Assembly (NCBI GenBank): GCA_030522415.1
Contig: CM060121.1
Location: 24,204,142 to 24,268,141, forward strand
Direction of reading: 5' to 3'
DNA from: Channallabes apus
Lineage: Eukaryota; Chordata; Actinopteri; Siluriformes; Clariidae
Length of the DNA stretch: 64,000 nucleotides
Shown: positions 19,554 through 64,000 of the stretch, piece after piece
How the letters are laid out: every line of letters begins with the position of its first letter
Position numbering within the stretch: the first letter of the stretch is position 1
Translations under genes and position numbers: made by a program
The notes under the pieces: generated by a model
Database searches by the model: none
Told to the model about the DNA's origin: nothing
What the model saw: only the letters and a program-made list of their open reading frames with translations

Positions 19554-22500
19554 TTCCACAGACAGATTTGTCTCTTCCATAAGTTGGTGACAAGTAAGTT
19601 GTTGATTTTCAAGGAGCAGTTATTTTACTCGTGAATGTTCACGGGAACATCTGCAGCGGGCTTCGAGTTACCTCAGCCAAGCTTGTCATTTATGGACATA
19701 CTTTTTATAATGCTTGCACCATTCAAATGTTTTACTGCAGCTACAAGTCTCATCACTGTACTGTAAAGGCTGTAATGTTAATGTATGTATTGTGCCTCCA
19801 TTTATGAGAAATATCACCACAATTCCCGGTTTGACTTGAACACGCCTCTTATTACATACCTTACCGCCCATATTATGTTATTTTTGTTAACGGCTGTAGA
19901 CAGAGTGGGAAGAATTTATGTGGAAAAATATAGACATTTCAACAAAAAATCAGAGAAACATGAGTAAAACGTGATTTCAGTACATCTTTTCGTTACAAAA
20001 ACATACTTACAGCACATTTACCATGTTTCTCAGATACTGTGCAATAAAATCAGTACAGCAGTAAAAAAAAAAAAAACACATTCTACAAACATGCTGGGAT
20101 GTAAAGCTAAATTATAAGTCTAAAATACATGTGAAAGTATTTTTAAAATTAACCTACACTTGGGTGACTACAGTAGATATTAAGATTTGAGTGTTGATTT
20201 TTTGCTGACTTTGGCATTTTAAAAATCATTTTGCCCTGTACTGTAAATGATATTGTAAAGTCTTAAAATTGGAAAAATAACTTTGTAATAAAATTCATAT
20301 ATACTGTAGATTCTAATGATATAACCAGTTACAGATTTATGCGTAGACAAATGATCAAAAATTACAGATAAAAGATCTCTGTCAAGCTGCAGATACATCC
20401 TTATCATGTTTCTCCATAAGCACAAAAAAACAAAAGGCCATAAATCTGTTCAGTGTCCTATTACAGGATGCAATTTATTATATCAGTTATCGATCAGAAA
20501 TAGACCAAAAGTATAATATAAAATATTTTCAGGCTGGTTTTATTGAACACAGGATATGCCTTGCTGAAGCAAAAACAATGACAGTGCAGAAGTCTTGCCT
20601 TATTTGTATGCGGAAAACTGGCCTTGTATGCCAGATTGTCATTGAGTCTGATGCAGAAAGGCACTTTATAGGCAGCAAGAAAGAGTGAGTTACAGGACAG
20701 CCAACATTATGCTAGTACATCATTAGTTCTTCATTTAGTATGAACTTTGGCGTGCTGTACATAGCATTTACTGATTTATATGTTACAAATGTTTAAAAAC
20801 AAACAAACAAAAACAAATTTAAAAGGTTTATCATAATGACTTCAATTATTTGAAACATGTAAAAGATTAGTACATCTTGCTTGTAAGTACTGTATAATGC
20901 CATAACCAGGAAACAGACAAAATAACACAAGGCCAAAGTAAAATTCTAAGTTCACTAGAGTGCTATTAAACAAGTGGTTCACAAAGTTCTGTAAGCACGC
21001 TTCACTGAGCAATACTTAAATATGTTAAAATAATACCTGATAAACGTCCTCAAAATGTATTTTGTTCATCACCTTTCCAAATTCGAAAACTCGGAGAACA
21101 CTTCTTGACAAATAAAGAAACCTTGTTGTGCAGTACATGTGTCTTCTGGTGCCAAGTGCAAGAACTACAGCCAGGTACACGCTGGTATACAGTTGGTTTA
21201 GAAAAAACATTTACACCATACCAGGTAGGTATTTTAAGGGGAAAAGGAGAGGTAGAAAATTAAAATAACTTTTATGCTATGCTTTTATGCTTTATCCTGC
21301 TACAGTATATCAACATATGTTGATACAGTATATCAACATAAATGTTACATATCCACTGCAAGAATAAACTGCATTTAAATTATAGTAATTTACAAGGTTG
21401 TTGTAGATATGTAGTCAATTGCCCGTGTGTGAGTCCGTGTGTGTGCGTGTGTGTGTGTGTGTGCGTGTGTGTCCTACCTGGAGCTTCCCCCAGCTAACTT
21501 AAATTTTGGTAAGAACATACTGTAAAAATGACTATGGAGACAATGAAAACATTACACATTTAAGGGAAAAAAAAAAAGTCTGCCAATGAAACTGGATAAC
21601 AAGGTTCCATCTAGCATGATTGTTTTTGTCCCTTTATGGAACTGTAACACTATATGTCTTTTATTATAACATGACTTCTTTCTGTTTGTTGTCAGTATTT
21701 CTCTGGCGTTTATCGAATTTGGTTATGGCTAATGAAAGGTTATTCCCTGGTTGGCCAAATACACCATGGTTTTCGCAGTTACTTCCATAAAGATCAGCTT
21801 CATTTAACTTTTCATTCAACCAAACCATTCTTTTGCCATACAGTACAAATACAGCAGCGCAATTGGCCAAAATTAACTGAATGAATTGTGACAATGATAC
21901 AAGTTGGCAGATATTGTTAAAATAATAATGAGACCATTTTACGGAGCTAAAATTGTTAATCATTCAAAGAAATTGTGAAACAGAAAAATGAGCTTCAATT
22001 GGATGTCATAGAATATCACAATCAGCAAAGCTGCAAAAAATGAAAACCTCCCAGAACTGTGAAAATGATTAAGGACAGATTCTAAATTAATATGATCCCA
22101 GCAATGTTCTACTCCCTTTTGTGATGTTTGCTTCAGACACAGATACACACATCTCTATTTCACTGCCAAATATATAAATCCAAACTTTCTTGAGAGCCTG
22201 AATAATTAAGAAAAAAATTACAGACATTCCAAAATTCAGTTTATATGTTTTTTTTTTTTTTTTTTAATTTGGGCATTCATACTCTTAAGAAATTCTTTAG
22301 GGCCAATTAATTATGTCTCAAAGTCAGTTTAAAAATGGCTCATAGTCATTCCCAGGACAATGGCGAAGTCTCTGGTACAAAGAAGATACAGGGTAATGAC
22401 CTTTAGAGTTAACTACAGCAAATTATCTCAAGAAATTAACTAGACTTAAAAAATACATAATCTGGTTTAGTGGTGTTCACATCCTAGAAAATACTCTACC

Positions 22501-22788
22501 TGCAGGACACCCAAAAAAATATGAGCCTTAAGTACTAGCTGGCAAGTAGAGGCAAGCCACTATTATAATCATATTGTCTCTACTCTTGGTGATCCACCTC
22601 TGTCTACTTCTTCTATAATCTGCTTCATAGAAAATGACCTGTTTCTTTTTTTGTCCTCAAGTGGGTCAGGAGATTCACATTAAGGTACCAAGACAATCTC
22701 TGAATGCAATATCATGTTACCCAACTTGTAGATGTGGCATACAGGGAACCCAACCAAGTCCATGACAACAATTCTACGCTTATCAGGA
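19554..22788. other. Intergenic and fam171a2 3' flank
   Basis: AT-rich DNA without a recognisable gene. It holds a (GT)n tract at 21425-21472, the palindromic tatcaacatatgttgata near 21308, and T/A runs near 22246. The last kilobase before 22789 probably includes the fam171a2 3' UTR; an AATAAA on the minus strand lies at 21660-21665, too common a hexamer to decide the end. Confidence 0.5.
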
Positions 22789-55355
<32,567 letters not shown>

Positions 55356-55589
55356 CTGTGGGATGGAGAAAAAAAATGGAAAACCATTAGGGTACTAAAC
55401 ATGATATACTGATGATATACAGTAACCTTAAATTACAAAGGGTGTGTCATAGGCTAATTTACATTCCTAACATGTTAGCTTACAGTATGTGCACCACACA
55501 TGAAAAGTATTAGCTGTGTTCGATTCTGAATAAAAATGCATTTTAAGAGCTCAAGCTTCTGATGTGTATTTCTAACTGCTCAGTTACTA

Positions 55590-56225
55590 CTACCAATTCC
55601 ATCCATCATACTCACCCATCAATTCAACCATCCATCGATCCACATTCATGCACAACCTTCTAAACAGTAGTCCAGAGCTAAGCCACCACTATCCCATCCA
55701 TTTACCCATTCATCCCCTGTCCACCCATCTCAATATTTGTTCACCCATGAATCAACCCATCAAAATATCCATATATCTACCAGATACCCATCCATCCATG
55801 ACCTATCCATCTATGCATAATCAATCTTCCCATCCATCCATCCATCCATCCATCCAACCAACCACCTATTCATCAGAGGGTGCCATCTATCCTTCCAAGC
55901 CACTTACTCATTCACCCACTGTCCATTTATCTACCTTTGTCCTGACCACCAATTTGTTTCAAAGTAGATGACTAGTCATCCATGTACCCATATTTACTTA
56001 CTTATTATTCACTTATCACAACCTACTACTAAGCCACAATTACAACATCTAACCATCCATACATGCATCCATTTAACCACTCACTGTCCATCCATCCAGT
56101 TATCCATCCAGTTATCCATCCATCCATCCATCCACCAACTCTCCACTCATCCATCCATCCATCCATCCATGCATCCATCCATTCATCTACCCACCCACTC
56201 ACCCACCCAGACATCTACAGTATGC
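55590..56225. repeat. (CATC)n-rich degenerate tetranucleotide region
   Basis: Over 600 bp of imperfect catc/atcc/aacc units, with purer runs at 55830-55857 and 56130-56175. Open frames through it (Ile/His/Pro/Ser-rich) are a by-product. Confidence 0.9.
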
Positions 56226-57784
56226 ATTAATCCATCACATCCACCACCTCTCCAGAAATTTAATGCTTTTTAGTTCAAATAGTCCAAACTGGTGACCCCG
56301 GAGTTGTGAAGCAGCAACAATACCATGCAGAGGTATGAATATTTTGCTCCAGGGTGGGTAGTAGGCTTGAACAGTTCTGCCTCAGAGAGTGACTTATCTA
56401 AATCACCATACTCCCTTCTGAATTACCTTTCCAATGCCCCGAAGGTATCAGAAGCCTGATCGAATGGAAACAAAAAACAAGTCTCTACTGAAGTAGCATG
56501 TAGAGACACAAGTGCACCAATGTACATTCCTAATCAATAAATGCAAATAAAGAAAATATCAGTTTTTTTGGCAACAGAGTTAATATCGATTCTAAACCTA
56601 AAGTGAGAAGAATGAACTTAGCAGACATGCTGCTTGTATAAATCCAAAAAATAGACTGGAAAATACAAATAGTGCATGATCACTGCTGAAGATTTCTTTA
56701 CCCCTGGCCATTCTGAAGAAGTTATTGATTCATACAGGCATGGATTTTAGGTCAAATGCTTTTGTAAAAATAGTCTACAAGCATGTGTTTAATACCCTGC
56801 ACTGTATGATCTTAGAGACAAGGACATGGTCTTTTAAATAAATCATCTTTTAAAATCTAATTCTACTTGTTCAGCTTTAGTCAGAATTCTGCCATCATCC
56901 AATCATACAAGATGATGTTAACACCGATTTTTGTTTTGCTTCCAAAGAGGAAGGATTTTAGGGGCCTCGGAATGTACCAGTATTCAAAGAATGTTAACGG
57001 TAATGCTGTTGTTCACAGCCAGAGTTTCCTGTATATAAATCCACTTCCCATCCACTACAAGAATCACTCACTGTCAGGGTATTCCCAAGATTTTTCTGTT
57101 GTCTGATCAGCTCAGTGTAATAGTACAAGCATGGTTGGCTGCCATCCCAACGAGGCCCCCTGCCATGCCTATAAGACAGGCAATGTTTTTTATAATCTAA
57201 TATTGTCTGGTAACAGTCAGAAGTTTAATAACGAGGCTACACTGTAATATCAAATAGCGGCACTGCGCTATTGGTATAGTGGACTGTGTACAGTAGATGA
57301 TGCACAATGACGCTCTGATTACTCATGATGCCGCAACCTCACTGAAATTCTCATGAGTAATGAGTCATGCAGGGTATGATTGCTACATTCAAGTAATAAA
57401 TGGCGTGTCGTGAAGAAAATTCTGCCTTACTATATATACTGTAGACAATATACTATACTGCACATGTGTTTATATGGCTCTACTATTACATTTGTGAAAT
57501 GGTTTCGTTTATTGAAGAATGTGGAATGCTAAATCTATATAAAAGTGATATAAAATGATTTATAATGATATGTTGGTTGACCACTTCTCTGTATCAACTG
57601 ATCTGTAAAAATTAAGTGAATATCGATCGATTAGAATCAGCAGCTAATCGATCAGAGCATGCCTAATAAATACTGCTCTTACAAGGGAAAAAAAAACAAA
57701 ATGAAATCAAAAGAGATACCGAAGCATACACATTTTCCATCTCATCCCGCCAACACTTTGGTAGTCATTCTTATTTCCGATGCT
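56226..57784 (-). other. fam171a2 intron 1, no gene
   Basis: No exon found. 57230-57420 is a unique block with attactcatga / tcatgagtaat arms; see findings. Confidence 0.45.
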
Positions 57785-58195
57785 TCCATTATTCACCTAT
57801 CCATCAACCCATCAAAGCATCTATCCCTCCACAAGCTACACACCCATCCATCATCTGTCCACCCATCCCATCATCCATCTATCCCTTCTATTCAGCCATC
57901 TCTGTCCATCCATCTATGCTAATCTTCCTCCTCACTCATCCATCCATTCATCAGTCCGTCCATCCACCAAGCCACTTATTTAACCATTAAACTACCTACT
58001 GACCATCCATTCATCCACTCCATCCATCCATTCAGCAACCCACTGTCCATCCATTCATTCACTCAACCATCTATCCATCCACTCCAACCATCCATTCAGC
58101 AACCCACTGTACATCCATTCATTCACTCAACCATCCATCCACTCCAACCATCCATTCAGCAACCCACTGTCCATCCATCCGTTTAGTAATCGACT
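57785..58195. repeat. Second (CATC)n region with about 78-bp tandem units
   Basis: Degenerate catc units; from 58015 the block ccattcagcaacccactgt + ccatccattcattcactcaa repeats three to four times, so a higher-order unit has formed. Confidence 0.85.
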
Positions 58196-58199
58196 GGTG

Positions 58200-59090
58200 T
58201 TATGTAAAAATCCAGATTTGTATCAAATCTCCTGAGAGAACTAACAATTGAGCTAATAACTTTTATATTAAGGTGAAAGAGGCCAGAATTTTTAAATAGT
58301 CATAAAAATCTAAGCAATTCATTAGAAAAAGTTCTTTTTTTATTCTAATACTAGACAAACTATCACACAACCTGTTAATGTCCATCTTAGCTCAAATGCC
58401 CTACAAGTAAGCATGTAATGCATCTGTTACTGTTATTCCTCATGAAGCCCTTTTCTTTCTAGAAAATGTCTCTTCTTTGGGAATGTCTGGAGGAGTGCAT
58501 GAAGCAGATAAAACCCCCGATTGCCTTCTCATGGCATTTTCGCTCCAGCTGGAAGCCATCGGCTCCAGTTCAGCAACACTCACTAATCCAGCTTTCACTA
58601 AGGACGTGAACTGCACTCAAGGAAGGGATTTTTAGGACCATCTTTTTACCACATGTGGAAAATAGACCAGCACCTGGACATGATTTCAAAGAACTGAGCT
58701 TCAAATACAAGTCAGCAATTTACTCCAGTAAAAAAAATGATCAGAGTCTTAGTGCTGCAGTCTTCCATGAAATTATACCAGAAGCCTATGCAGAATTCAG
58801 GTGGAACAAGTCTGGAATAAAGCATTATTATGAAAAAAAAATGATAAAACAATCAAGTGTTGGAATATGTAACCTTTAACAGAATTCCAGAATGTGAATT
58901 TGATACATAATATAAGCTATAAAAGATCATCCAGCCATTCCTTTCTCTCAGCAGACCCTAGAAGACCTGACCTTTTGACCACATGACCTTCTTCCAAGTC
59001 CAATATTTATACTCCTTAGCAAACTGAAACTGTGTTTAATTTACTCTCAGTCATCTTCCTGTCATATTCTGAAAAAAAAAAAAAAAAGAA
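58200..59090 (-). other. fam171a2 intron 1, includes a Tc1-like scrap
   Basis: 58926-59050 (ccattcctttctctcagcag, gaccacatgaccttcttcca) resembles the repeat at 30780-31290. Otherwise unrecognised. Confidence 0.45.
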
Positions 59091-59594
59091 ATGGCAGAAA
59101 AACTTGGTAAAGTTGCGTTATTAAAATTCAACATTACCAAGAGTGATTTTTTATTTTGTCAGCAATTTCTCATGAAAGTTGATGGTTCAGCACAACCCCT
59201 TCAGGGTTTTAATTCCAGTAATTTCAGCTCCTTAGTTGTTGTCTTTGCTCAATGCAGGACTTTTTTTTCTTGGACCAGGCAGCATATAAAACAGCAATTT
59301 GCCTTGCAGGCATTCTGTTGCAGAAAATTATTCGAAACGTTCTCGCCTATTGAATTTGAGAATTCAGCAGCATATAAACATCAATTTGAGTATTTTAAAC
59401 CCATCCTGCCAATGAAACAGAGCAGTTTCAGGAAGCATAACCTGGCTAAACTCTTAATGCATTCCAATGACTGGCATTTAGAAAAGAACAGGATGAACTT
59501 AAATTATTTTAAGTGGTTCAAACAAGTTCTTGTTTTTATCAAGATGCATTTAAACTTTTGCAAACTGACAAGTTACAACTTATGCATTACCTAG
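59091..59594 (+). other. Open frame of 167 codons, unassigned
   Basis: It starts just after a run of A's and translates as MAEKLGKVALLKFNITKSDF..., rich in Phe, Lys and Asn. No domain, signal peptide or membrane segment recognised. It lies on the strand opposite fam171a2. Length is unusual for AT-rich DNA, but composition (few TAA/TAG in this frame, many Phe) could be chance. Not called as a gene. Confidence 0.2.
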
Positions 59595-59599
59595 GAATT

Positions 59600-60255
59600 C
59601 TGATCATTTCCATTTCACTAATCTTTCCCTGCATTTGATCATTTATTTTGTGCCATAGAATATCTTCACTTTTGTGAAATAATGCACAATCTAATTTCTC
59701 TGCTTTTTCATGTGTAAACACTTTTAGACAAGTAGTGTTCTTGGCCTGCAGCTTGCAGTTCTGTCTATTATAATCATGATCACATAATGAAAATGTCTCA
59801 TATACACTCTCTCACTCTTGCTATTCAGTCAGAAGGTGCGGATTCGGGGTCGCTGAGTGGAGAGATTTCCAGGCTTCATAAAAGGGTTTACATTTCCTCT
59901 GGGAGGAAATGAGTCCCACCAGCAGGTTGAGTCAGCATTGCCTGCCTCGAGGTTTAAGACATCTGCACAGCACACCGGTAGGACATGGGAACGCGGGGTG
60001 AAATGAGGCTGTGCCATTTTCTCACTGCTCATTCTTTCTCCTTTTGGTTTGCATTAAATGGTCAATAGCCTATATTTGTAAATTAATAATTTATAAGTGT
60101 AACCTAAATTAATTCTTTGAGTTCTTGTTCCTATATTACATGTAAGCGTCACAACCGATTTAATGACATCGGTCCCATTATTTCTAGTCAGTCCCTGGGT
60201 TGACAAGAAACCACCACTTTTTGGTATACTCTGTATTTACTGTGATTGGCAGAAA
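59600..60255 (-). other. No feature; searched for fam171a2 exon 1
   Basis: The GC-richer block 59830-60035 has a short minus frame (MSSEKMAQPHFTPR...) without a hydrophobic signal sequence, so it is not accepted as exon 1. Confidence 0.4.
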
Positions 60256-60350
60256 CATGGATAGCTCAGTAGTTAAGGCTTCTGATTGGTCGTTCCTGTT
60301 TAAATCCCTAGGCTACCCTTACTGAGCCCTTCAACAAATTTTGGACTTGA
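60256..60350 (+). mobile_element. tRNA-derived SINE fragment
   Basis: atggatagctcagtagttaa (ggcttc) head, gtttaaatccctaggc B-box-like, ttactgagcccttcaac; same family as 10858-11049. Confidence 0.6.
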
Positions 60351-60369
60351 ACTTTCTAAGCAAGGTGAA

Positions 60370-60867
60370 CGTTTCTTAAAGACAATCATTACTGGTGATG
60401 AGACATGGATTCATCGTTACAAGCCTGAGAGTAAACTTCAGAGTATGGAACAGAAACATCCTTAATTGCCAATCAAGAAAACATTCAAAAGACAACCATC
60501 ATCTGGAAAATTAATGCTTGCATTTTTCTGGGATTCTCAAGGGCCAGTTTTGGAACAATATCAGGAAAAGTGTTCAACAGTCAACAGTGCTCATTAGAGT
60601 AGATGCTTATTGAAGAACTGAACAGTAAACTTCGGAATAAACGCAGAGGACTACTACCCAAGGATGTTGTGTGATGATCTTGCATGACGATGCACGTCAG
60701 CACACTTCTACCCACACTGTCGACACTCTGAAAAAACTTCATTTAGAGGTGTTAAAGCATCCTCCCTATAGTCCTGATCTTGTGCCATTGGACAGCGGTG
60801 CATTTATTTTATATTAGAAACATGCAAGATTGTTGACTGATGGACAAAGCAGGAATAATATACAGTC
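60370..60867 (+). pseudogene. Mariner transposase remnant
   Basis: Frame pieces read TIITGDETWIHRYKPESK and KTFKRQPSSGK. Further on, catgacgatgcacgtcagca encodes the HDxARxHT block and ccctatagtcctgatcttgt the YSPDL block of mariner transposases. Several stops and frameshifts. The hAT element at 60868 cuts it. Confidence 0.8.
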
Positions 60868-61727
60868 TAGGGCTGCAACAACTAATCGATAAAATCGATA
60901 ATTATCGATAATGAAATTCGTTGTCAACGAATGCCGTTATCGATTAGTTGGGCTGCGCACGTTACTGAGGCGCGCGACCACAAGATGCACAAATACACAC
61001 AGATACACAGCCGCTCGCGCAATGGAGTTTACTTAAGCGTTTGCAGGAAAAAGCGCGCGCCCCATGTCCTCCAAGGTATGAGAGCAATTTACATTAAACA
61101 CCTCTTATCGGGCATTAAAATCGACCGTTTTTCTGCCGGTCGTAGTGTCCGGTGAGCGCGGATGAAGTGCTGAGGGTTCACACGGGTGAAACAGTGAGAG
61201 AGTTCACACGGGCTTTGATGACGTGTGTGACGTGTAAACTCTCACCTGAACACTCTCACCGGCTGCGCGGTTATAGTAAAAAAAAAAAAATCGTTGCATG
61301 CAGCTTTTTCTTTGCGTTCAAATACCAACGAACGCGAGGAAAACACTTCTAGTGCGTTTTCTTCACGTTCATTTTACACTTCGGAGGACCGGATATATCC
61401 CATCATCCTACATGCTGTACAGAGGGGAAAAGGGCAAAATAAACAGAGTGAACACTGTAGCGGCAAGTTTTTTTCTCTCTCTCCCCACGTCGCCGTATTA
61501 CGAGAATGTCTAGTATTTATTTATTTATTTTTTTTTATTGAGACAAAAAAAAAGGATAAAATACACGAGAGGATCGAAATAATGTATAAACCGTGAAAAG
61601 GATGTAGTAGACACTTCAATTAAAAATATCATAATCTAGAAGTCTATTCTTATTATTATTAAGTTGAATTAATTTAAGAGAATTTAAAATTTATGTCATT
61701 CTTAATAACTGAATGTATTTTTGTTTA

Positions 61728-61728
61728 A

Positions 61729-61797
<69 letters not shown>
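61728..61797. repeat. (A)n(TA)n tract inside the hAT element
   Basis: About 20 A followed by about 25 TA units. Confidence 0.95.
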
Positions 61798-62051
61798 TGT
61801 AAACTTGCCATCTGCAAAGCAAAAATGTTGATTTACATAAAATAAGGTTTAAATGTCAAAATTAAAGATCATTAAACTCTGTGGCTATTGCATTTTTAAA
61901 AGTTTACTTTTATACATAAATAATACCCTGATTTATGGTTTTATACAGTTAAGCAAAACATCAAATTAAAGCGTCTAGCTTTTATCCGATAAAAGTCTAG
62001 CTTTTATCCGATTTAATCGATATACGTATGTATGTACAGTATGTATGTATA

Positions 62052-62113
62052 CAGATGGCAAGTTGACAGTGTTTTATTTATATATATAAATATAACAGTC
62101 AACTTGCCATCTG
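62052..62113. repeat. Hairpin with 16-bp arms in the hAT element
   Basis: cagatggcaagttgac (62052-62067) and gtcaacttgccatctg (62098-62113) are exact reverse complements around a 30-base AT-rich loop. The right arm sequence recurs directly at 61803-61815. Confidence 0.9.
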
Positions 62114-62284
62114 CAATTATTGTTAAAAACAAAACAAATGTTGGTATGGTTTTATATATAATTATAAGCAAAACATCAAATTAAGGAAGCGCTTAGCTCT
62201 ATCCGATTAATCGATTAATCGAAACAATAATCGGCCAACTAATCGATTATCAAAATAATCGTTAGTTGCAGCCCTAATACAGTC

Positions 62285-64000
62285 TACAAAAATAATATTT
62301 TATAAGAATCAATCAATTCTAAACAAACATTGCCAAAACATGGTATTGATGCTAAAGTGTCTCACCTAGGCGAAAAGGTGAATTTTTAGATAGGATCGTA
62401 ACTTTTTTGCTTTCATAAGTTAAAATTAAAAAGTCATACCAATGAAACTTGGCCAATTTAGATTTTGCATGAAAAGACACAAACCTGAAAGTACAGTATA
62501 AACAACACGAATTGCTTTTTATTGGGCAGATTGCAAAAAGCAATTTGAACTGAATAAGCTATAGTTTTATATGTTTTGTGCCCACATAACCTAAGGTGTG
62601 TGTCTAATCTGGAGCATTTAAACAAAACCACTGTATGTAATTTTGTAATTAATTTAGTATGTAATGCTTTCATTATTTCATTAGTATCAATACCCATGAA
62701 TAAATATGAATAATTTGCATTGTAAATTATTATTATTAATATTACAGTATAACACTGAAAATGTCCATTTTTGGGACAGCTATAAAATCATCTCTTCAAA
62801 ATGACTTCCATTAGCAACTTAAATTTGTTTCTTTGGTACACAATTTTTCTCTATTATATGTGTAACAAACAGCAAATACTGTAATTTTCTCGTAGCACAC
62901 AGGATGCTGTTCTGCCTTTTAATGTATGCAGTTTAAAACGTTTAAGCCAGAACAGCAACCTCAAATGCAAACATATTCATACAAGTTTTAAAAAAAAATG
63001 AAATAAATACATCGATCTTTACAAAATATTACTGTACAAATCTGTACCAGGTCTCCAACATTTAATGTGGTTTATGTATATAACTTATTTAAATCTGCAG
63101 AGCCCCATAGGAAAACATTAAGCACCTTGTGACATGAAGTAGACTGAGTTAAAAAAAAAAAAAAGGACCAGATATCTAATATGAAAATGAGCCCTTTAAC
63201 TAATAAGTAACTTTTTAGTTGTGTACTAAAAAGATTTCTGTGGGTTTCTTTGCCCATATTATCTCACAAATGGAAATCATTTTGGTCAAACCAATGCACG
63301 GTAATTACCCTCATGACAGCACAGGAGTCACCAGTGGATTTTGATATGTATGCAAAATGCAGACTTATGAGCTGAACTTACTGTAGTGATGTAAATAGGA
63401 TTCCTCTTAATGTCAGAAGCAGTGGGGTAACCACGATGATCATTAACCCTCTTCTATTTCAAACTTCATGCCATAACACTTCCAGTGGTCATTTTATAAC
63501 ATACGGTTTGGTCCAACCTGTCATTCTGAGGTCTGTGTACATTGTGCCATGGTCAGTGGTACAGCCTTGTGGATGGACGGTTTATGGTCATGTTTTCCAG
63601 GCTGTTAGTGGTAAAAAAAAAAAATCTGTCCCAGTCTACAGCAGTGCTGGAAATCACACTGAGCAGAAGGCCACCAACACATTTTCTGAACACAAGCTAC
63701 CATACACCATAATATCCAACAAGCATTTCAGTGTCACCATGGACACAAGGGGGGAAGTACAGTAGTTTTAGCTAGCGTTCATTCATACTGTGCACACATG
63801 ATAACAATTGTTTAGTTTCCTACTGTAGGTCATATTTTTTCCTTTATAGAGCCGAATAGATCCCGGCTATTCCGGGAGCCGTGCTTTGTTCCATAAACTT
63901 CTTTCTTTTTCTCCAAAGAATTAAAAAGGAAATTTTAAGAAAATAGCTCCACTTAAAGTTGATAGAAGTATCAACTTTTAATTGGAGCAGGATTTTACTG
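62285..64000. other. Right edge, no gene recognised
   Basis: Mostly AT-rich. The less AT-rich 63430-63765 part has an open plus frame of 109 codons (MIINPLLFQTSCHNTSSGHF...), not recognisable. If fam171a2 exon 1 lies beyond the window, this is its intron 1. Confidence 0.4.

Larger units (their letters stand above)
60868..62276. mobile_element. hAT-type element, non-autonomous, 8-bp target duplication
   Basis: Left end tagggctgcaacaactaatc, right end (reverse complement) tagggctgcaactaacgatt; atacagtc is duplicated at 60860-60867 and 62277-62284. The AATCGATTA-rich subterminal repeats are typical of this common fish family. The interior has a CpG-rich part (60950-61300), a (TA)n array, and a duplicated segment, but no transposase. 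Confidence 0.9.

Noticed and set aside
55648..56273. Two overlapping plus frames rich in His, Pro, Ser and Ile
   Set aside because: Translations of the (CATC)n repeat.
59829..60032. Minus-strand frame as fam171a2 exon 1
   Set aside because: No hydrophobic signal sequence and no suitable donor in the required phase.
61294..61596. Overlapping plus frames of 71-100 codons
   Set aside because: They are inside the hAT element, overlap one another, and match no transposase domain.

Overview
The window is nuclear DNA from a teleost fish. It is AT-rich, and its coding sequence is confined to two vertebrate genes broken into small exons by long introns with consensus GT-AG sites. The repeat load is typical of ray-finned fish: Tc1/mariner and hAT transposons, tRNA-derived SINEs and (CA)n/(CATC)n/(TGAG)n arrays. 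An otophysan such as a catfish would fit, but I cannot name the species from sequence alone. There is no operon, phage, CRISPR or other bacterial system, and I found no previously undescribed multi-gene system.

Both genes are on the minus strand, in tandem. (1) syngr1 (synaptogyrin-1), 16772 down to 5362, is complete. Three shared coding exons (16677-16772, 11438-11675, 9684-9829) are followed by one of two alternative last exons: 7308-7394 (short form, 188 aa) or 5362-5568 (long form, 228 aa). The short last exon matches the human SYNGR1b-type ending, so both isoforms of this synaptic-vesicle protein appear conserved. (2) fam171a2, from beyond the right edge down to 22789, is present from exon 2 to the stop in seven exons (55128-55355, 47451-47543, 33659-33817, 30165-30344, 25263-25376, 24855-24981, 22789-24274). 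They encode about 795 residues of a type I membrane protein whose last 19 residues are those of mammalian FAM171A2. All splice phases join in frame. The signal-peptide exon was not found and probably lies beyond position 64000. The two genes are separated by about 6 kb, and both are brain-expressed in mammals; nothing in the sequence shows a direct functional link.

Layout: 1-5297, repeats downstream of syngr1; 5298-16772, syngr1; about 16800-17570, a 39/36-bp minisatellite and a CpG-rich likely promoter; 17.6-22.8 kb, intergenic; 22789 to 64000, fam171a2, whose introns hold most of the mobile elements. These include a nearly intact Tc1 transposon (41264-42885) with one nonsense codon, a 1.1-kb hAT element (44652-45764) inserted at the edge of an older SINE, a 1.4-kb hAT element (60868-62276), two solo-LTR-like elements with 5-bp target duplications (7962-8793, 19290-19548), and several SINEs with exact target-site duplications.

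The less expected observations are a roughly tenfold excess of the heptamer TACTGTA/TACAGTA outside exons, a perfect 30-bp-arm palindrome at 13212-13272, the minisatellite at the 5' end of syngr1, and two CTCF-like motifs in convergent orientation around the first syngr1 intron.
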